A DNA stretch of 64,000 bases from CBDAQR01 sp965199055 (GCA_965199055.1 CBDAQR010000003.1:1426001-1490000); one strand, 5' to 3'. Positions 8,452 through 17,556 are shown, counted from the stretch's first letter. The notes: generated by a model not told the origin, from the letters alone. Numbers and translations: made by a program.

Positions 8452-9613
8452 ACAATGCCGCTATGTCATCCGGCGCAGAACTGACCTTGTCGAGGCCAAG
8501 GCTAACCACGACCTGTTCGGGGGAATCTGTGGCCTGAGAAAAGACATCGAGGAAATACTTCTCTTTATCAACCAGATTATCTGGAGGCAGAATTTCCAGG
8601 ATGCCGTCCGTGAACAGCGCCAGCATGAATTGCTCTGGCAGCTCCAGCTCATGTTCTTCGTATTCAGCATCATCCATGATGCCCACGGCCGTGCCTTCAC
8701 CGGGAAGGTAAGCCGCCCCGCCCGGCGTCACCAGCACGGGTAACGGTAAGTGACCAGCAATACTGTAGCGCAGGTGGTTTTGGCGCAAGTCGATCACGCC
8801 CATTACGAGGGTAGAGAATTTTCCGATTCCCAATTCCAGCAAATCGCGGTTGGCGCGGGAAAACATTGCCGTTGGCGCAAGAATGGTGGGATCGTCACGG
8901 TGCATATAGTCGGAGCGTTTGCGTGCGAACAAATTCTTTAGCAGGACCGTGACAAATGCGGAAGAGGAACCGTGGCCAGATACATCTGCAATCACAAAAA
9001 CCGCATGGTCGTCGCCCACTTTGAAATAGTCCGTATAGTCGCCGCTCAGGTAGAGCGACGGGATCACAGAGTGGCTGAATACATACTCCTCGATGAGCAT
9101 GGGCGACTCGGGCAGCATGCGCATTTGCACGTGACGTCCCGCCTGCTGGTCTTGTTCCAGAACCTGCACTGTACCACGCAGTTCTGTATTGGTGCCTTCA
9201 AGCTTTCGTCTGTAAGCGGCATTTTCTCGTCGCAATCGACTTTGTTGGATGCAGCGCTGGACAGAGGCAACTAAGGCTTCCCAGTCATCGAGCGGCTTAA
9301 GGAAAAAATCACTGAAACCCAGTCGCAGTGCGGTTAGTACATCGATGACCTCACCGTGGGAGGACAACATGATCGCGGAGATCTCCTGCTGTCGGTCAGC
9401 GAGCATTTCCAGAACGGCATCCCAGGAAATACCGGGCATGTCGATGTCACAGAGCACAACCTCGACATCCTCGTCGACTTCACCGTCCAGGACTGGATCG
9501 ACTTCGCTTACGATTTCTACATAAAAGCCCTGAGCCGCCAGCCGATCCGCAATCGCGTCGGCCGTGCTGGATTCGTGCTCAAGCAGCAGGATATGCCCGC
9601 CTCTTTCACTCAT
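8432..9613 (-). CDS. Response regulator with PP2C phosphatase domain, RssB-like
   Basis: A 393-residue protein. Residues 1-125 form a receiver domain with acidic pair LLEHES, phosphoacceptor in VVLCDIDMPG and the lysine in DFFLKPLDDW. A coiled-coil linker (about 130-170) leads to a SpoIIE/RsbU-type PP2C domain with the metal-binding aspartates visible in SGDYTDYF, VIADVSGHG, LFTDGILE and APDDIAAL, so catalysis looks intact. A phosphorylated receiver would control dephosphorylation of the STAS partner encoded next. It follows mlaA by 102 bases on the same strand. In Pseudomonas a similar RssB acts in the RpoS network, and rpoS is also in this window; a link is inference. Confidence 0.85.
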   Translation of the reverse strand: MSERGGHILLLEHESSTADAIADRLAAQGFYVEIVSEVDPVLDGEVDEDVEVVLCDIDMPGISWDAVLEMLADRQQEISAIMLSSHGEVIDVLTALRLGFSDFFLKPLDDWEALVASVQRCIQQSRLRRENAAYRRKLEGTNTELRGTVQVLEQDQQAGRHVQMRMLPESPMLIEEYVFSHSVIPSLYLSGDYTDYFKVGDDHAVFVIADVSGHGSSSAFVTVLLKNLFARKRSDYMHRDDPTILAPTAMFSRANRDLLELGIGKFSTLVMGVIDLRQNHLRYSIAGHLPLPVLVTPGGAAYLPGEGTAVGIMDDAEYEEHELELPEQFMLALFTDGILEILPPDNLVDKEKYFLDVFSQATDSPEQVVVSLGLDKVSSAPDDIAALFVGKGA

Positions 9614-9715
9614 GGCTTAGGTTTCCCGGTCAGTCGACGAACACTACTCCCCCTGTTTTGGGGGCTGCAAGCACGGCTATCCGTTTCTGCCAAGGATTTC
9701 ACAAACTGGAGGGAT

Positions 9716-10456
9716 TTAGTCTTCCCACTCCTCTTCCCAATCGAGCTCGTCCTCGAAATCAGAAAAGGTATCTACAACCGTTCCACCCGTCACAAAGTAC
9801 TCGCGCTGCTGCAGATACGCATCGCGGACGAAAATATAGCGATCACCCGTGATCAGGTCATCGGCGGCGAGTAGCGACGCGCGATTGTCGACGACCTCGA
9901 GCGCAAAAAGCGCGTTCCGCGATGTGGTGTCAAGCTGCCACTGCAAGGATGCGACTGTATCAAACAGCGTGCCTGTGCCACTGCGCACCGTGCGTGGCCC
10001 GAAGAACGGTACCATGAGGTAGGGACCAGAGCGGAACCCCCACAGCGCCAGAGTGTGACCAAAGTCCGTGCGATACGGCTGGATACCCATTTCTGTGGCA
10101 ACATCGACAAAGCCAAACATACCCACTGTAGAGTTGACCAGAAAGCGACCGGTATTTTGGGCGACCTGAACGAAGCGACCCTGCAGCATCGCGTTCACAG
10201 CACCATTGAGATCGTAGAGATTCGCAAAAAAGTTGCGAAAGCCCTGCTGCATGAACTCAGGCGTTATCCAGTCGTAGCCCCTAGCGAGAGGCGATAGGAG
10301 GACGCGATCCATCTGATCATTGAATACGAAGATCGCCCGGTTGGCGCCCTCAAAGGGATCAACATTAACCTCTTCCTGGGCAGTCGTCGCACAGCCGGAG
10401 CTGAACTGCAGCAGCAGACACAAAGCAAGGAAGCGAATAAGTGAAACCATGGGCAT
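9716..10456 (-). CDS. mlaA: MlaA outer-membrane phospholipid-trafficking lipoprotein
   Basis: About 246 residues from the ATG at 10456 (GTG 10477 and ATG 10450 are alternatives; the last gives the neatest signal peptide). A lipoprotein signal ends at SSGC. The mature part is a typical VacJ/MlaA: DPFEGANRAIFVFND, GFRNFFANLYD, GRFLVNSTVGMFGFVD and YLMVPFFGPRTVR. MlaA sits in the outer membrane with porins and removes misplaced phospholipids from the outer leaflet. The C-terminus is unusually acidic (DELDWEEEWED). The mlaBCDEF genes are not here, as is common. Confidence 0.93.
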   Translation of the reverse strand: MPMVSLIRFLALCLLLQFSSGCATTAQEEVNVDPFEGANRAIFVFNDQMDRVLLSPLARGYDWITPEFMQQGFRNFFANLYDLNGAVNAMLQGRFVQVAQNTGRFLVNSTVGMFGFVDVATEMGIQPYRTDFGHTLALWGFRSGPYLMVPFFGPRTVRSGTGTLFDTVASLQWQLDTTSRNALFALEVVDNRASLLAADDLITGDRYIFVRDAYLQQREYFVTGGTVVDTFSDFEDELDWEEEWED

Positions 10457-10511
10457 CTTCAACCCCGACAAGTCCACGAAATAGTAGCTACTGCGCTATG
10501 GAGCCGCAAGC

Positions 10512-11276
10512 TTATTCCTCTGCGCGGAGCGTACCGAGAACGACGTCCAGCGACCGCAGTTGCGCGAGCATACGCGCACCGAATTCAACCACCGAGGTCG
10601 CAGACTCTGCGTTCATCTCAGTGGCCAGCGCCTCGAGAACCTCAAGACCAGTTTCGCTCCCCTGCAATAGCTCCAACAAACGAGCGGTGGCAGCGTTCGA
10701 TTCTATAAACTGCACCCGATCGTCACGATCGCGAAATACCACAAGATACGTCGCTTCCGATGGCGGTGAGTTAGGTTCGTTGCCGGGTCCAATCATATGC
10801 ACGGGGTACTGGTATTGCAGCGACCACACCAGGGGGGATACTACGGGACTACCGGCGAGCAGGTCTCCTTCAGGATCGATTCCTGCAACGGGGAGCTCTT
10901 CTGCGGCTACGTCCAGCGCCAGTTCCACCCATTCGTAATGGGCCAATTCCGCGAGGAATGGTGGATCAGTGGGGCGCGGCTGGTAATCCTGCATCAAATA
11001 GTTAATAAACTCTTCACTGATTTCCAGGAAATAAGGCGAACTGCAGCGATACTCCGTGATAAAACTGCGTACGAGTCGATGCCAGTCCTCCGGACGGTAA
11101 ATACTGTGCAGCACAGGAAATCCGCCGCTGAGAAACCCCTCGATATTGTTGTAGATAAGGTCGTTGTAAATCTTTATACGGCGCTGTTCAACGCCATCGG
11201 GTGCGGCCACATTGGCGGGATCGCGAATATGGTCCGTGAACGCCTGCTGGCGTTGTTGCATCGATGTTTCAGGCAC
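10512..11276 (-). CDS. hvfC: HvfC/BufC-type partner protein of the MNIO enzyme
   Basis: A 254-residue protein whose N-terminal half matches the HvfC/BufC (formerly DUF2063, putative DNA-binding) family: RRIKIYNDLIYNNIEGFL, GGFPVLHSIY, the RSFITEYRCSSPYFLEI segment and EFINYLM. In this RiPP class the protein works with the MNIO enzyme to recognise the precursor leader. It overlaps the hvfB-like gene by 8 bases. No DoxX-like hvfD follows; the next gene down is mlaA. Confidence 0.82.
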   Translation of the reverse strand: MPETSMQQRQQAFTDHIRDPANVAAPDGVEQRRIKIYNDLIYNNIEGFLSGGFPVLHSIYRPEDWHRLVRSFITEYRCSSPYFLEISEEFINYLMQDYQPRPTDPPFLAELAHYEWVELALDVAAEELPVAGIDPEGDLLAGSPVVSPLVWSLQYQYPVHMIGPGNEPNSPPSEATYLVVFRDRDDRVQFIESNAATARLLELLQGSETGLEVLEALATEMNAESATSVVEFGARMLAQLRSLDVVLGTLRAEE

Positions 11277-12117
11277 TGCTGACGTCCTCCCGTTCGCAAT
11301 TCGCCTGTGCGACGCGGATTTGTGCGATTTCCCCGAGTAATTCGGTCAGCGGCGGGAAATTGAAGTCTCGCTCTAATAGCGTCGGCAAAGGGCCGCATAA
11401 GCGGTAGGCCTCTTCCAATAACACCCAGACCGGATCAATCACATCCGCACCGTGAGTATCCACCTTTAGATCCTCCGCTTCATCGAAATGACCCGCAATG
11501 TGCATATAACACGCCCGCTCAAGCGGCAATTCCCGCATGAACCGACAGGGGTCATAGCGGTGATTGATACTGTTCACATAGACATTATTCACGTCGAGCA
11601 GCAGGTTGCAGTCCGCTTCTTCCAACACCGCGGAGATAAACTCACTCTCACTTAATTCATCGCCAGCCACCGCATAGTAGGACGCGTTTTCCAGCGCGAT
11701 ACGACGGCCCAGTATGTCCTGCACCTCCCGCACCCTGCTCGCCACGTGGCTCACCGCTTCCTGGGTGAACGGAATGGGCAGCAGGTCGTAGAGATGCCCG
11801 TCGTCAGCGCAGTAGGTTAGATGCTCTGTATACAGCGGACAGTCGTAGCGCTCCATGAACTCTCGTATCGAAGACACCAGTTCCCGATCGATCGGTTCCT
11901 GGCCGCCGATATTGAGCGACAAGCCGTGCAAAGAGATCGTGTATCGCTCCGCCAGTTCTTCAAACTGCCGCCCAAAGCGGCCGCCGACATCGATCCAGTT
12001 CTCTGGCGCGACTTCCATAAAATCAACGCTTCCCTGCGGCATATCTGAAAGCGGGCCCAATAGGGCCCGCCGCAGACCAAGTCCCGCTCCGTGGAGACTT
12101 GTATCGGTGTTTAGCAT
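11269..12117 (-). CDS. hvfB: MNIO (DUF692) RiPP-modifying enzyme, HvfB/BufB type
   Basis: A 282-residue TIM-barrel multinuclear non-heme iron oxidase. Family features visible: GAGLGLRR at the start, FMEVAPENW, SLHGLSLNIGG, YTEHLTY, LENASYY, LLLDVNNVYVN, MHIAGHF, DTHGADV and LLERDFNFP; the His, Glu, Asp and Asn residues in these motifs are the metal ligands of the family. Such enzymes oxidise cysteines in EGKCG motifs to thiooxazole-type heterocycles. The gene starts 12 bases after the precursor stop and is coupled to the hvfC-like gene, which makes a tight three-gene operon. Confidence 0.92.
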   Translation of the reverse strand: MLNTDTSLHGAGLGLRRALLGPLSDMPQGSVDFMEVAPENWIDVGGRFGRQFEELAERYTISLHGLSLNIGGQEPIDRELVSSIREFMERYDCPLYTEHLTYCADDGHLYDLLPIPFTQEAVSHVASRVREVQDILGRRIALENASYYAVAGDELSESEFISAVLEEADCNLLLDVNNVYVNSINHRYDPCRFMRELPLERACYMHIAGHFDEAEDLKVDTHGADVIDPVWVLLEEAYRLCGPLPTLLERDFNFPPLTELLGEIAQIRVAQANCEREDVSSA

Positions 12118-12129
12118 GGTGCGGTTACC

Positions 12130-12525
12130 TTAGGAAGCGCCGCCGCACTTGCCCTCACCACACTTGCCTTCGGCTCCGGCCTTATCACCACCACACTTGC
12201 CTTCGCCGCACTTGCCTTCACCGCATTTGCCTTCGGCACCGGCTTTCTCTCCGCCGCACTTACCTTCGCCGCATTTGCCTTCGCCGCATTTACCTTCACC
12301 GTCGGCTTTCTTGCCGCCGCACTTGCCTTCGCCGCATTTGCCTTCGCCGCACTTGCCTTCACCACACTTGCCTTCGCCGTGCTTGCCATAGCTGACGAGG
12401 TCGTAGCCGCCGCTCAACTGGTTAGCCGCAAAGGGGTTGGTGTCCGCAGATACCACGGGAGCGACCGCAGTCGCGAGGAACGCTGCTCCCAGGGCAGCAG
12501 CGAGGGGTTTTTTCGAGTAGGCCAT
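12130..12525 (-). CDS. hvfA: HvfA/BufA-type precursor peptide with twelve EGKCG motifs
   Basis: A 131-residue precursor. A Sec-type signal peptide (1-27, VVSA before DTN) is followed by the family's conserved leader NPFAANQLSGGYDLV. From residue 51 to 128 come twelve EGKCG motifs in groups of 4, 3, 3 and 2, separated by 6- to 7-residue Lys/Gly/Ala linkers. The twelve cysteines (54, 59, 64, 69, 80, 85, 90, 101, 106, 111, 122, 127) are the only ones in the protein and all lie in the motif. In Haemophilus and Caulobacter relatives the modified product binds copper. The start has AGGAG five bases upstream. The 161-base region above it must hold the promoter; I could not identify a convincing one. 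Confidence 0.92.
   Translation of the reverse strand: MAYSKKPLAAALGAAFLATAVAPVVSADTNPFAANQLSGGYDLVSYGKHGEGKCGEGKCGEGKCGEGKCGGKKADGEGKCGEGKCGEGKCGGEKAGAEGKCGEGKCGEGKCGGDKAGAEGKCGEGKCGGAS
12142..12375 (-). repeat. 15-bp coding repeats for EGKCG
   Basis: Tandem 15-base units, close to GGCGAAGGCAAGTGC, encode the motif array of the precursor. The copies differ at third positions (TGC fixed; GAA/GAG, GGC/GGT and AAG/AAA vary), which suggests the array is old enough to have drifted yet is kept at protein level. Groups of units are duplicated with their linkers, so unequal crossover or slippage could change copy number. Confidence 0.8.
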
Positions 12526-12686
12526 AATGACTCCTAGTACAGTTCTATTGACTGGTTTGTAGTACGTTAATTGCGAAGAGTGTTTCTACCGCATAACTCA
12601 TCGTGCGTACTATGACTCAGTATCGACAAAGTAGTTTCATGCTGCCTACTCGATATACGGTATTTTTTTACAAAGCTGGATATTAA

Positions 12687-15600
12687 CTAAGCTGGGTTTT
12701 GTATTTCCCACTGTTCCACGCGGCCCCATTGCTCTGCTAATCGCTTACTAGAAACAGGCGCCACGGTACCTAGCGACTGAGAATAGAGGGACACCCGCAA
12801 CTCCTCGACAAGCCAGCGATAGCGGCGCAGTTCCGGGTTAATCAGCAGTCCCTTTGGCTGGCGCGACAGGCTCTCGGCCAGAGGTTCCCAGTGAGTCGCG
12901 AGCAGGTCAACATGCTGGCGGTCCTTCTGCACCTGTCCAGACAATCGCTGCAGACGATTATCCAGACTCTTCATATAGCGCGGGTATTGCTGCAGCCAGC
13001 TCCAGGGCGTGTTGTACAAAAATCCGGGAGCGAAGAGATGGGCCAGTTGTTGCTTCGAATCCTCGAGCACAAACGCCTGGCTGGCGGGAATGCTCAGCAT
13101 GCGCTGGCGGTTTGCACCGAGGCGACTAAGTGCATCGAGTAGAACACGTTCGTATTCATTACCCCATGAAACCAGTTCGCCGCGCCCCTTGGCGAGGGCA
13201 GCGTCGAACTCGCGCCTGGATCGGGGCAGTTGGACGTCGTCCAGCACTGCGCGATCAAAGCAGGCGTTGACCAAATCATCCAACAGCTCATCGCGTTGCA
13301 TTCCAGCGCCCGCCAGCGCCAGACTCGCCGCATTACCCTTAAGTAATTGCTTACGCAAATAACGCACCGGATCGGCACAGGCCAGACGGTACAGACGTAT
13401 CAGCCCAGCTCGATGCTCCAGCTCGGCCTCCCATCGGTAATCAAGAGCCTCAACCTTTACAGAGTCACCACAGTCAATCAGCGCAGGGAATGACTCGATA
13501 GCCACGCCGGCCTGCTCACTGCGCGATACCGCCGGCAGATCGTCAAAGTCCCAACGCTTGAGCCCCGCCAGACCAGCGTCCACCTCGGCTGACTCGCGCA
13601 GACTGGCTCGTGTTTCATCGCGAGAAAGCTCGATGAGTGCCGCAAGGTCTCTACCCTGGCGAATAAGGCGTCCTTCAGCATCAACGACGCGGACATTCAT
13701 TCGATAATAGTTGTCCAGCCTATCGGTGGGCCATTCTTCGGCCAAAATTCTCAACCGCATTGTTGCCTGCAGGCGCTCGGAAAGCACTTCAGTCAACGGT
13801 CTATCCGTGGGCTCGACTGTCGCCAGCAGACGGTCTACGTGATCCGGCACCGGCACTAGATGCTTACGCTGTGCTTTAGGTAGGCCCTTCACCAGGGCAA
13901 TGCATTTCTCCCGCAACAAGCCAGGAATCAGCCATTCAAACCGATATCGCGGCACGCGATTCAGCAAACCGAGCGGGATTGTCACAGAGACACCGTCTTC
14001 AGGATGCCCTGGTTCGAAGTGATAAGTCAGCGGCAACTCCATGTCTTCCCACTCGAGTTCATCCGGGAACTGGTTGCCCAACTCTTCGTTGAGATCCCTC
14101 AGCAACAAGTCTTCGCGGCGCATTCGCAGCGCTTCGCGAGCATCCGGTGCACGCTTGAGCCAGGCCTTGAGGCGACTGGTCGTGGTTATATTCTCTGGCA
14201 AGCGCTTGTCGTAGAAGCCAACTATACGCTGCTCATCCGCCACCAGATCGCGGCGGCGAAAGCGTGACTCCAGGGCTTCTAACTCCGCAATGAGCTCCAG
14301 GTTGTGCCGAAGGAACGCGGGCGCCTGGCGCATCCTGCCTTCAACGAGGCCCGCGCGAATCAATATGTCTCGTGATACTTCTCGATCGATGGGTCCGTAA
14401 TGCACCCGTTGTCGATCCTTTAGCACCAGCCCATACAGGCTGCTGCGCTGATACGCCATCACGCGGCCGCTGCGCGCATGCCAGTGCGGCTCGGAATAAC
14501 TGTGCTTCAGCAGGGACGGATTAATATCCAGCGCCCAGGCGGGCTCGATATCCGCGACGCATCGCGCAAACACGCTGGAGGTCTCCACGATTTCTGCCGC
14601 CACCAGCCAGCGCGGCCTCTTCTTAATAAGCGCCGAGCCGGGAAACAGCTGCATCTTTCGGCTTCTTGCGCCCAGGTATTCACGCCCTTCTCGCCACTGC
14701 GCAATATTGGAGAGAAGCCCTCCCAGAAGCGCCCTGTGAATAGATTCGTAGTTGGCGGGCTCGCGATTCTGGCGCAGCCCCGCCTGGCGGCAAGCCACTG
14801 TGAGCTGAAAGTGAATATCGCGCCACTCGCGCATTCGCATGAAAGCCAGATACTCACGTTTACACAACTTGCGTAGCTGGTTCTGACTCAGCGCCTGGCG
14901 CTGCTCCTCAAAGTATTGCCAGAGGGCGACCCAACTCAGAAAATCGGACCTTTCGTCATTGAAGCGACGGTGCTTCTCATCCGCCGCCTGCCGCTTCTCG
15001 GCGGGGCGCTCCCGCGGATCCTGGATACTGAGCGCGCTGACGATGACGAGCACCTCAGCAAGGCAGTCCAGTTGCGCCGCGGCCAGCAGCATTCGAGCCA
15101 GGCGCGGATCAACCGGCAGATTTGCCATCTTCCTGCCGGCATCATTGAGCTTCCCGTCCTCCTGCAACGCCCCTAGCTCCTGCAGGAGTTTGTGACCATC
15201 GGAGATCAGCCTGCGGTCGGGCGGGTTGATAAAGGGAAACTGCGCGACTTCGCCTAAGCCCAATTGCAACATTCGCAGTATCACCGCCGCGAGATTGGTG
15301 CGCTGAATCTCAGGTTCCGTGAACTCGGGTCGCGCCTGAAAATCGGCCTCAGAATAAAGCCTCAGGCACACACCAGGCCCAACGCGCCCACAGCGCCCCT
15401 GGCGCTGATTCGCACTGGCCTGAGAAATGGCCTCGATGGGCAGGCGCTGCAGCCGGGTCCGGTAACTATAGCGGCTAATCCGGGCGTAGCCGGTGTCCAC
15501 AACATAACGAATACCGGGCACAGTTAGTGAAGTCTCCGCCACATTGGTCGCCAATACGGCACGCACTCCACGGCGCCTACCGGGATTGAATACGCGGGTC

Positions 15601-16433
15601 TGCTCCGCATTGGATAAGCGTGCATAAAGTGGAAGCACATCCAGATCCGGCAGTGAGCGCAGCTGCTTGGCCAGCTCACGGATCTCGCGCTCACCGCTGA
15701 GGAATACCAGAATATCCCCCGGCGGACCGAAGTCGCGAGCTAGGATGGCTTCGATAGCACTCACCGCGGGTGCGACGACACCGTCATCGGAATCCGCGGG
15801 GTCGAGATAATGGGTTTCTATTGGATAACTGCGGCCCGACACCTCGATGACGGGAGCGTCATCAAAATGCGCCGAAAAGCTTTCAACATCGATCGTGGCT
15901 GAAGTGATGACAAGTTTGAGATCCGGCCGCTTCGGCAACAGGCGTTTCAGGTAGCCCAGCAAGAAATCGATGTTCAGGCTGCGCTCGTGTGCCTCATCGA
16001 TGATAAGGGTATCGTAACGCCGCAGAAGCCGATCGCGTTGAATCTCCGCGAGCAATATTCCGTCCGTCATCAGCTTGACACGACTGCTCGCTGATACCTG
16101 GTCGGTAAATCGAACCTGGTAGCCAACGGTATTACCGATGTCTTCTCCCAGTTCCTCGGCGATTCTGCGTGCTACGGTACTAGCTGCCAGGCGTCGGGGC
16201 TGCGTGTGACCAATCATGCCCTTGCTGCCACGCCCCAACTGCAGGCAGATCTTGGGCAACTGGGTAGTCTTCCCGGAGCCTGTTTCACCCGCGACGATAA
16301 CCACCTGGTGCGCCGCGATAGCAGCACCGATGTCCTCGCGTTTTTCCACCACGGGCAAATCCGCAGGGAAAGTAATGTCAAGCTCTCCCGCGGCGGAAGG
16401 CTTCTGCGGCAATTTATCCACTGGCTGACTCAT
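12687..16433 (-). CDS. hrpA: DEAH-box ATP-dependent RNA helicase
   Basis: A 1248-residue helicase of the HrpA family, close to the 1300 residues of the E. coli protein. Motifs in order: Walker A GETGSGKTTQ near residue 52, HTQPRR, the DEAH box in LIIDEAHERSL, SAT in VITSATID, and motif VI QRQGRCGRVGPG. The large C-terminal region (OB-fold and DUF3418-like) is complete and ends at EQWEIQNPA. HrpA helps resolve stalled ribosomes and processes mRNA in the family. It is divergent from the MaoC gene with 83 bases between starts. Confidence 0.95.
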   Translation of the reverse strand: MSQPVDKLPQKPSAAGELDITFPADLPVVEKREDIGAAIAAHQVVIVAGETGSGKTTQLPKICLQLGRGSKGMIGHTQPRRLAASTVARRIAEELGEDIGNTVGYQVRFTDQVSASSRVKLMTDGILLAEIQRDRLLRRYDTLIIDEAHERSLNIDFLLGYLKRLLPKRPDLKLVITSATIDVESFSAHFDDAPVIEVSGRSYPIETHYLDPADSDDGVVAPAVSAIEAILARDFGPPGDILVFLSGEREIRELAKQLRSLPDLDVLPLYARLSNAEQTRVFNPGRRRGVRAVLATNVAETSLTVPGIRYVVDTGYARISRYSYRTRLQRLPIEAISQASANQRQGRCGRVGPGVCLRLYSEADFQARPEFTEPEIQRTNLAAVILRMLQLGLGEVAQFPFINPPDRRLISDGHKLLQELGALQEDGKLNDAGRKMANLPVDPRLARMLLAAAQLDCLAEVLVIVSALSIQDPRERPAEKRQAADEKHRRFNDERSDFLSWVALWQYFEEQRQALSQNQLRKLCKREYLAFMRMREWRDIHFQLTVACRQAGLRQNREPANYESIHRALLGGLLSNIAQWREGREYLGARSRKMQLFPGSALIKKRPRWLVAAEIVETSSVFARCVADIEPAWALDINPSLLKHSYSEPHWHARSGRVMAYQRSSLYGLVLKDRQRVHYGPIDREVSRDILIRAGLVEGRMRQAPAFLRHNLELIAELEALESRFRRRDLVADEQRIVGFYDKRLPENITTTSRLKAWLKRAPDAREALRMRREDLLLRDLNEELGNQFPDELEWEDMELPLTYHFEPGHPEDGVSVTIPLGLLNRVPRYRFEWLIPGLLREKCIALVKGLPKAQRKHLVPVPDHVDRLLATVEPTDRPLTEVLSERLQATMRLRILAEEWPTDRLDNYYRMNVRVVDAEGRLIRQGRDLAALIELSRDETRASLRESAEVDAGLAGLKRWDFDDLPAVSRSEQAGVAIESFPALIDCGDSVKVEALDYRWEAELEHRAGLIRLYRLACADPVRYLRKQLLKGNAASLALAGAGMQRDELLDDLVNACFDRAVLDDVQLPRSRREFDAALAKGRGELVSWGNEYERVLLDALSRLGANRQRMLSIPASQAFVLEDSKQQLAHLFAPGFLYNTPWSWLQQYPRYMKSLDNRLQRLSGQVQKDRQHVDLLATHWEPLAESLSRQPKGLLINPELRRYRWLVEELRVSLYSQSLGTVAPVSSKRLAEQWGRVEQWEIQNPA

Positions 16434-16516
16434 TGGTTTACAATGCGCGCAGTCGTGTCGACTCTATGCATGCGACGCTATCTATTCGACTATTCATCCA
16501 AGCTTGGAAGATCAGT

Positions 16517-16990
16517 ATGACCCAACTCACTAATTATACGTTCGACGAGATCGAAATCGGCCAGACCGCCACCTATTCGAAAACTGTCACGGAGCGCGAT
16601 GTTCAGCTTTTCGCATCAGTCTCCGGTGACGTTAATCCGGTACATCTCGATGAGCACTTTGCTTCCAGCACCCAGTTCGGCGAACGCATCGCCCATGGCA
16701 TGTTGACCGGTGCATTTGTTTCCGCCGCAATTGCCCTGGAATTGCCAGGCCCAGGCACTATCTATCTCGGCCAATCATTGAAATTCCGACTACCGGTAAA
16801 ACTGGGAGATGAAGTCACCGTGAAACTGGAGGTAACCGCCAAACGGGAAGACCGCGGTTTCGTCACCATTGACTGCGTGGTGGACAACCAGGACGGCAAG
16901 ACTGTTGCCAGCGGCACCGCGGATGTCATGGCGCCCAAGGAGAAAGTCTCCATTGAGGCACCAGAACTGCCCCCGATACACGTGGGTTAG
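16517..16990 (+). CDS. MaoC-like (R)-specific enoyl-CoA hydratase
   Basis: A 157-residue hot-dog-fold protein. The hydratase-2 motif appears as SGDVNPVHLDEHFA near residue 37, with catalytic Asp and His, followed by ERIAHGMLTG. Such enzymes (PhaJ-type) hydrate trans-2-enoyl-CoA to (R)-3-hydroxyacyl-CoA, linking beta-oxidation with polyhydroxyalkanoate or other lipid synthesis; the substrate here is unknown. I chose ATG 16517 because GGAAG stands six bases upstream and the protein then begins as in the family. The frame extends to 16433 but that part is not conserved-looking. It ends convergently with a 4-base overlap. Confidence 0.85.
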   Translation: MTQLTNYTFDEIEIGQTATYSKTVTERDVQLFASVSGDVNPVHLDEHFASSTQFGERIAHGMLTGAFVSAAIALELPGPGTIYLGQSLKFRLPVKLGDEVTVKLEVTAKREDRGFVTIDCVVDNQDGKTVASGTADVMAPKEKVSIEAPELPPIHVG

Positions 16991-17475
16991 CCTGTTTGCT
17001 CCTGATCTTGCTGAAACTGGTCCGGATCCAGGTATTGTAACTTCAGCAGTACCGATCCTGGGCCGCGCAAATCAACACCCAACATCAGGACATTGACCTG
17101 TTCTTTTTCCTGAGTCACGCCAGGCACGCCGAATAACATGCTGCCTTCATCCTGTTCGGTGAATACAGGAATGTCGTTCTGGGCATTGAGGTTTTCACTG
17201 AGGGAACCCACCAGCGCCGTCACACTGTCCCTGAAGGAGGCAAAGTTGAGTCGCTCGCCTCGATACTCGGAACAATCGAGGGCGATGTCAAAACGCACAT
17301 CAGCATCGTCTTCCATCCGAACGTCGAGCACCGAGACCCTTTTGTCGTCACTGATCGATTTGAAAATGTTCTTCGCCGTCGTTCTGGGCGCATCCAACAA
17401 GGTCTTGTAAAGAACGTTGGTAGCAATGGTCAGGAACTGGTTTGGGGCGATCTTGTAATTCTGGAAATTGCTCAT
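16987..17475 (-). CDS. Conserved-looking hypothetical protein
   Basis: A 162-residue soluble protein from ATG 17475 (MSNFQNYKIAP); the frame could begin at 17517 but the first 14 codons look non-coding. It has no signal peptide or membrane segment. The C-terminus alternates Leu and Asp/Gln (LLKLQYLDPDQF). I do not recognise the family. Its 3' end overlaps that of the MaoC gene by 4 bases, and it is divergent from the next gene. Confidence 0.6.
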   Translation of the reverse strand: MSNFQNYKIAPNQFLTIATNVLYKTLLDAPRTTAKNIFKSISDDKRVSVLDVRMEDDADVRFDIALDCSEYRGERLNFASFRDSVTALVGSLSENLNAQNDIPVFTEQDEGSMLFGVPGVTQEKEQVNVLMLGVDLRGPGSVLLKLQYLDPDQFQQDQEQTG

Positions 17476-17556
17476 GGCGGCAAGTCTAAACCCTGACCTT
17501 GGCAAAGACCAGTACACTTCATTACAAAGCCCAAAAAGCTCTGCTATGATCAGGCC

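Noticed and set aside
9650..9670. CCCCC/GGGGG hairpin between mlaA and the phosphatase gene considered as a terminator
   Set aside because: Short 5-bp stem and no T-run on either strand.
12142..12375. Regular short repeats considered as a CRISPR array
   Set aside because: Units of 15 bases without unique spacers, coding in one frame; not a CRISPR.
12149..12391. Proline/histidine/leucine-rich plus-strand frame over the precursor gene
   Set aside because: It is the mirror of the EGKCG repeat; the minus strand has a ribosome site, signal peptide and partner genes.
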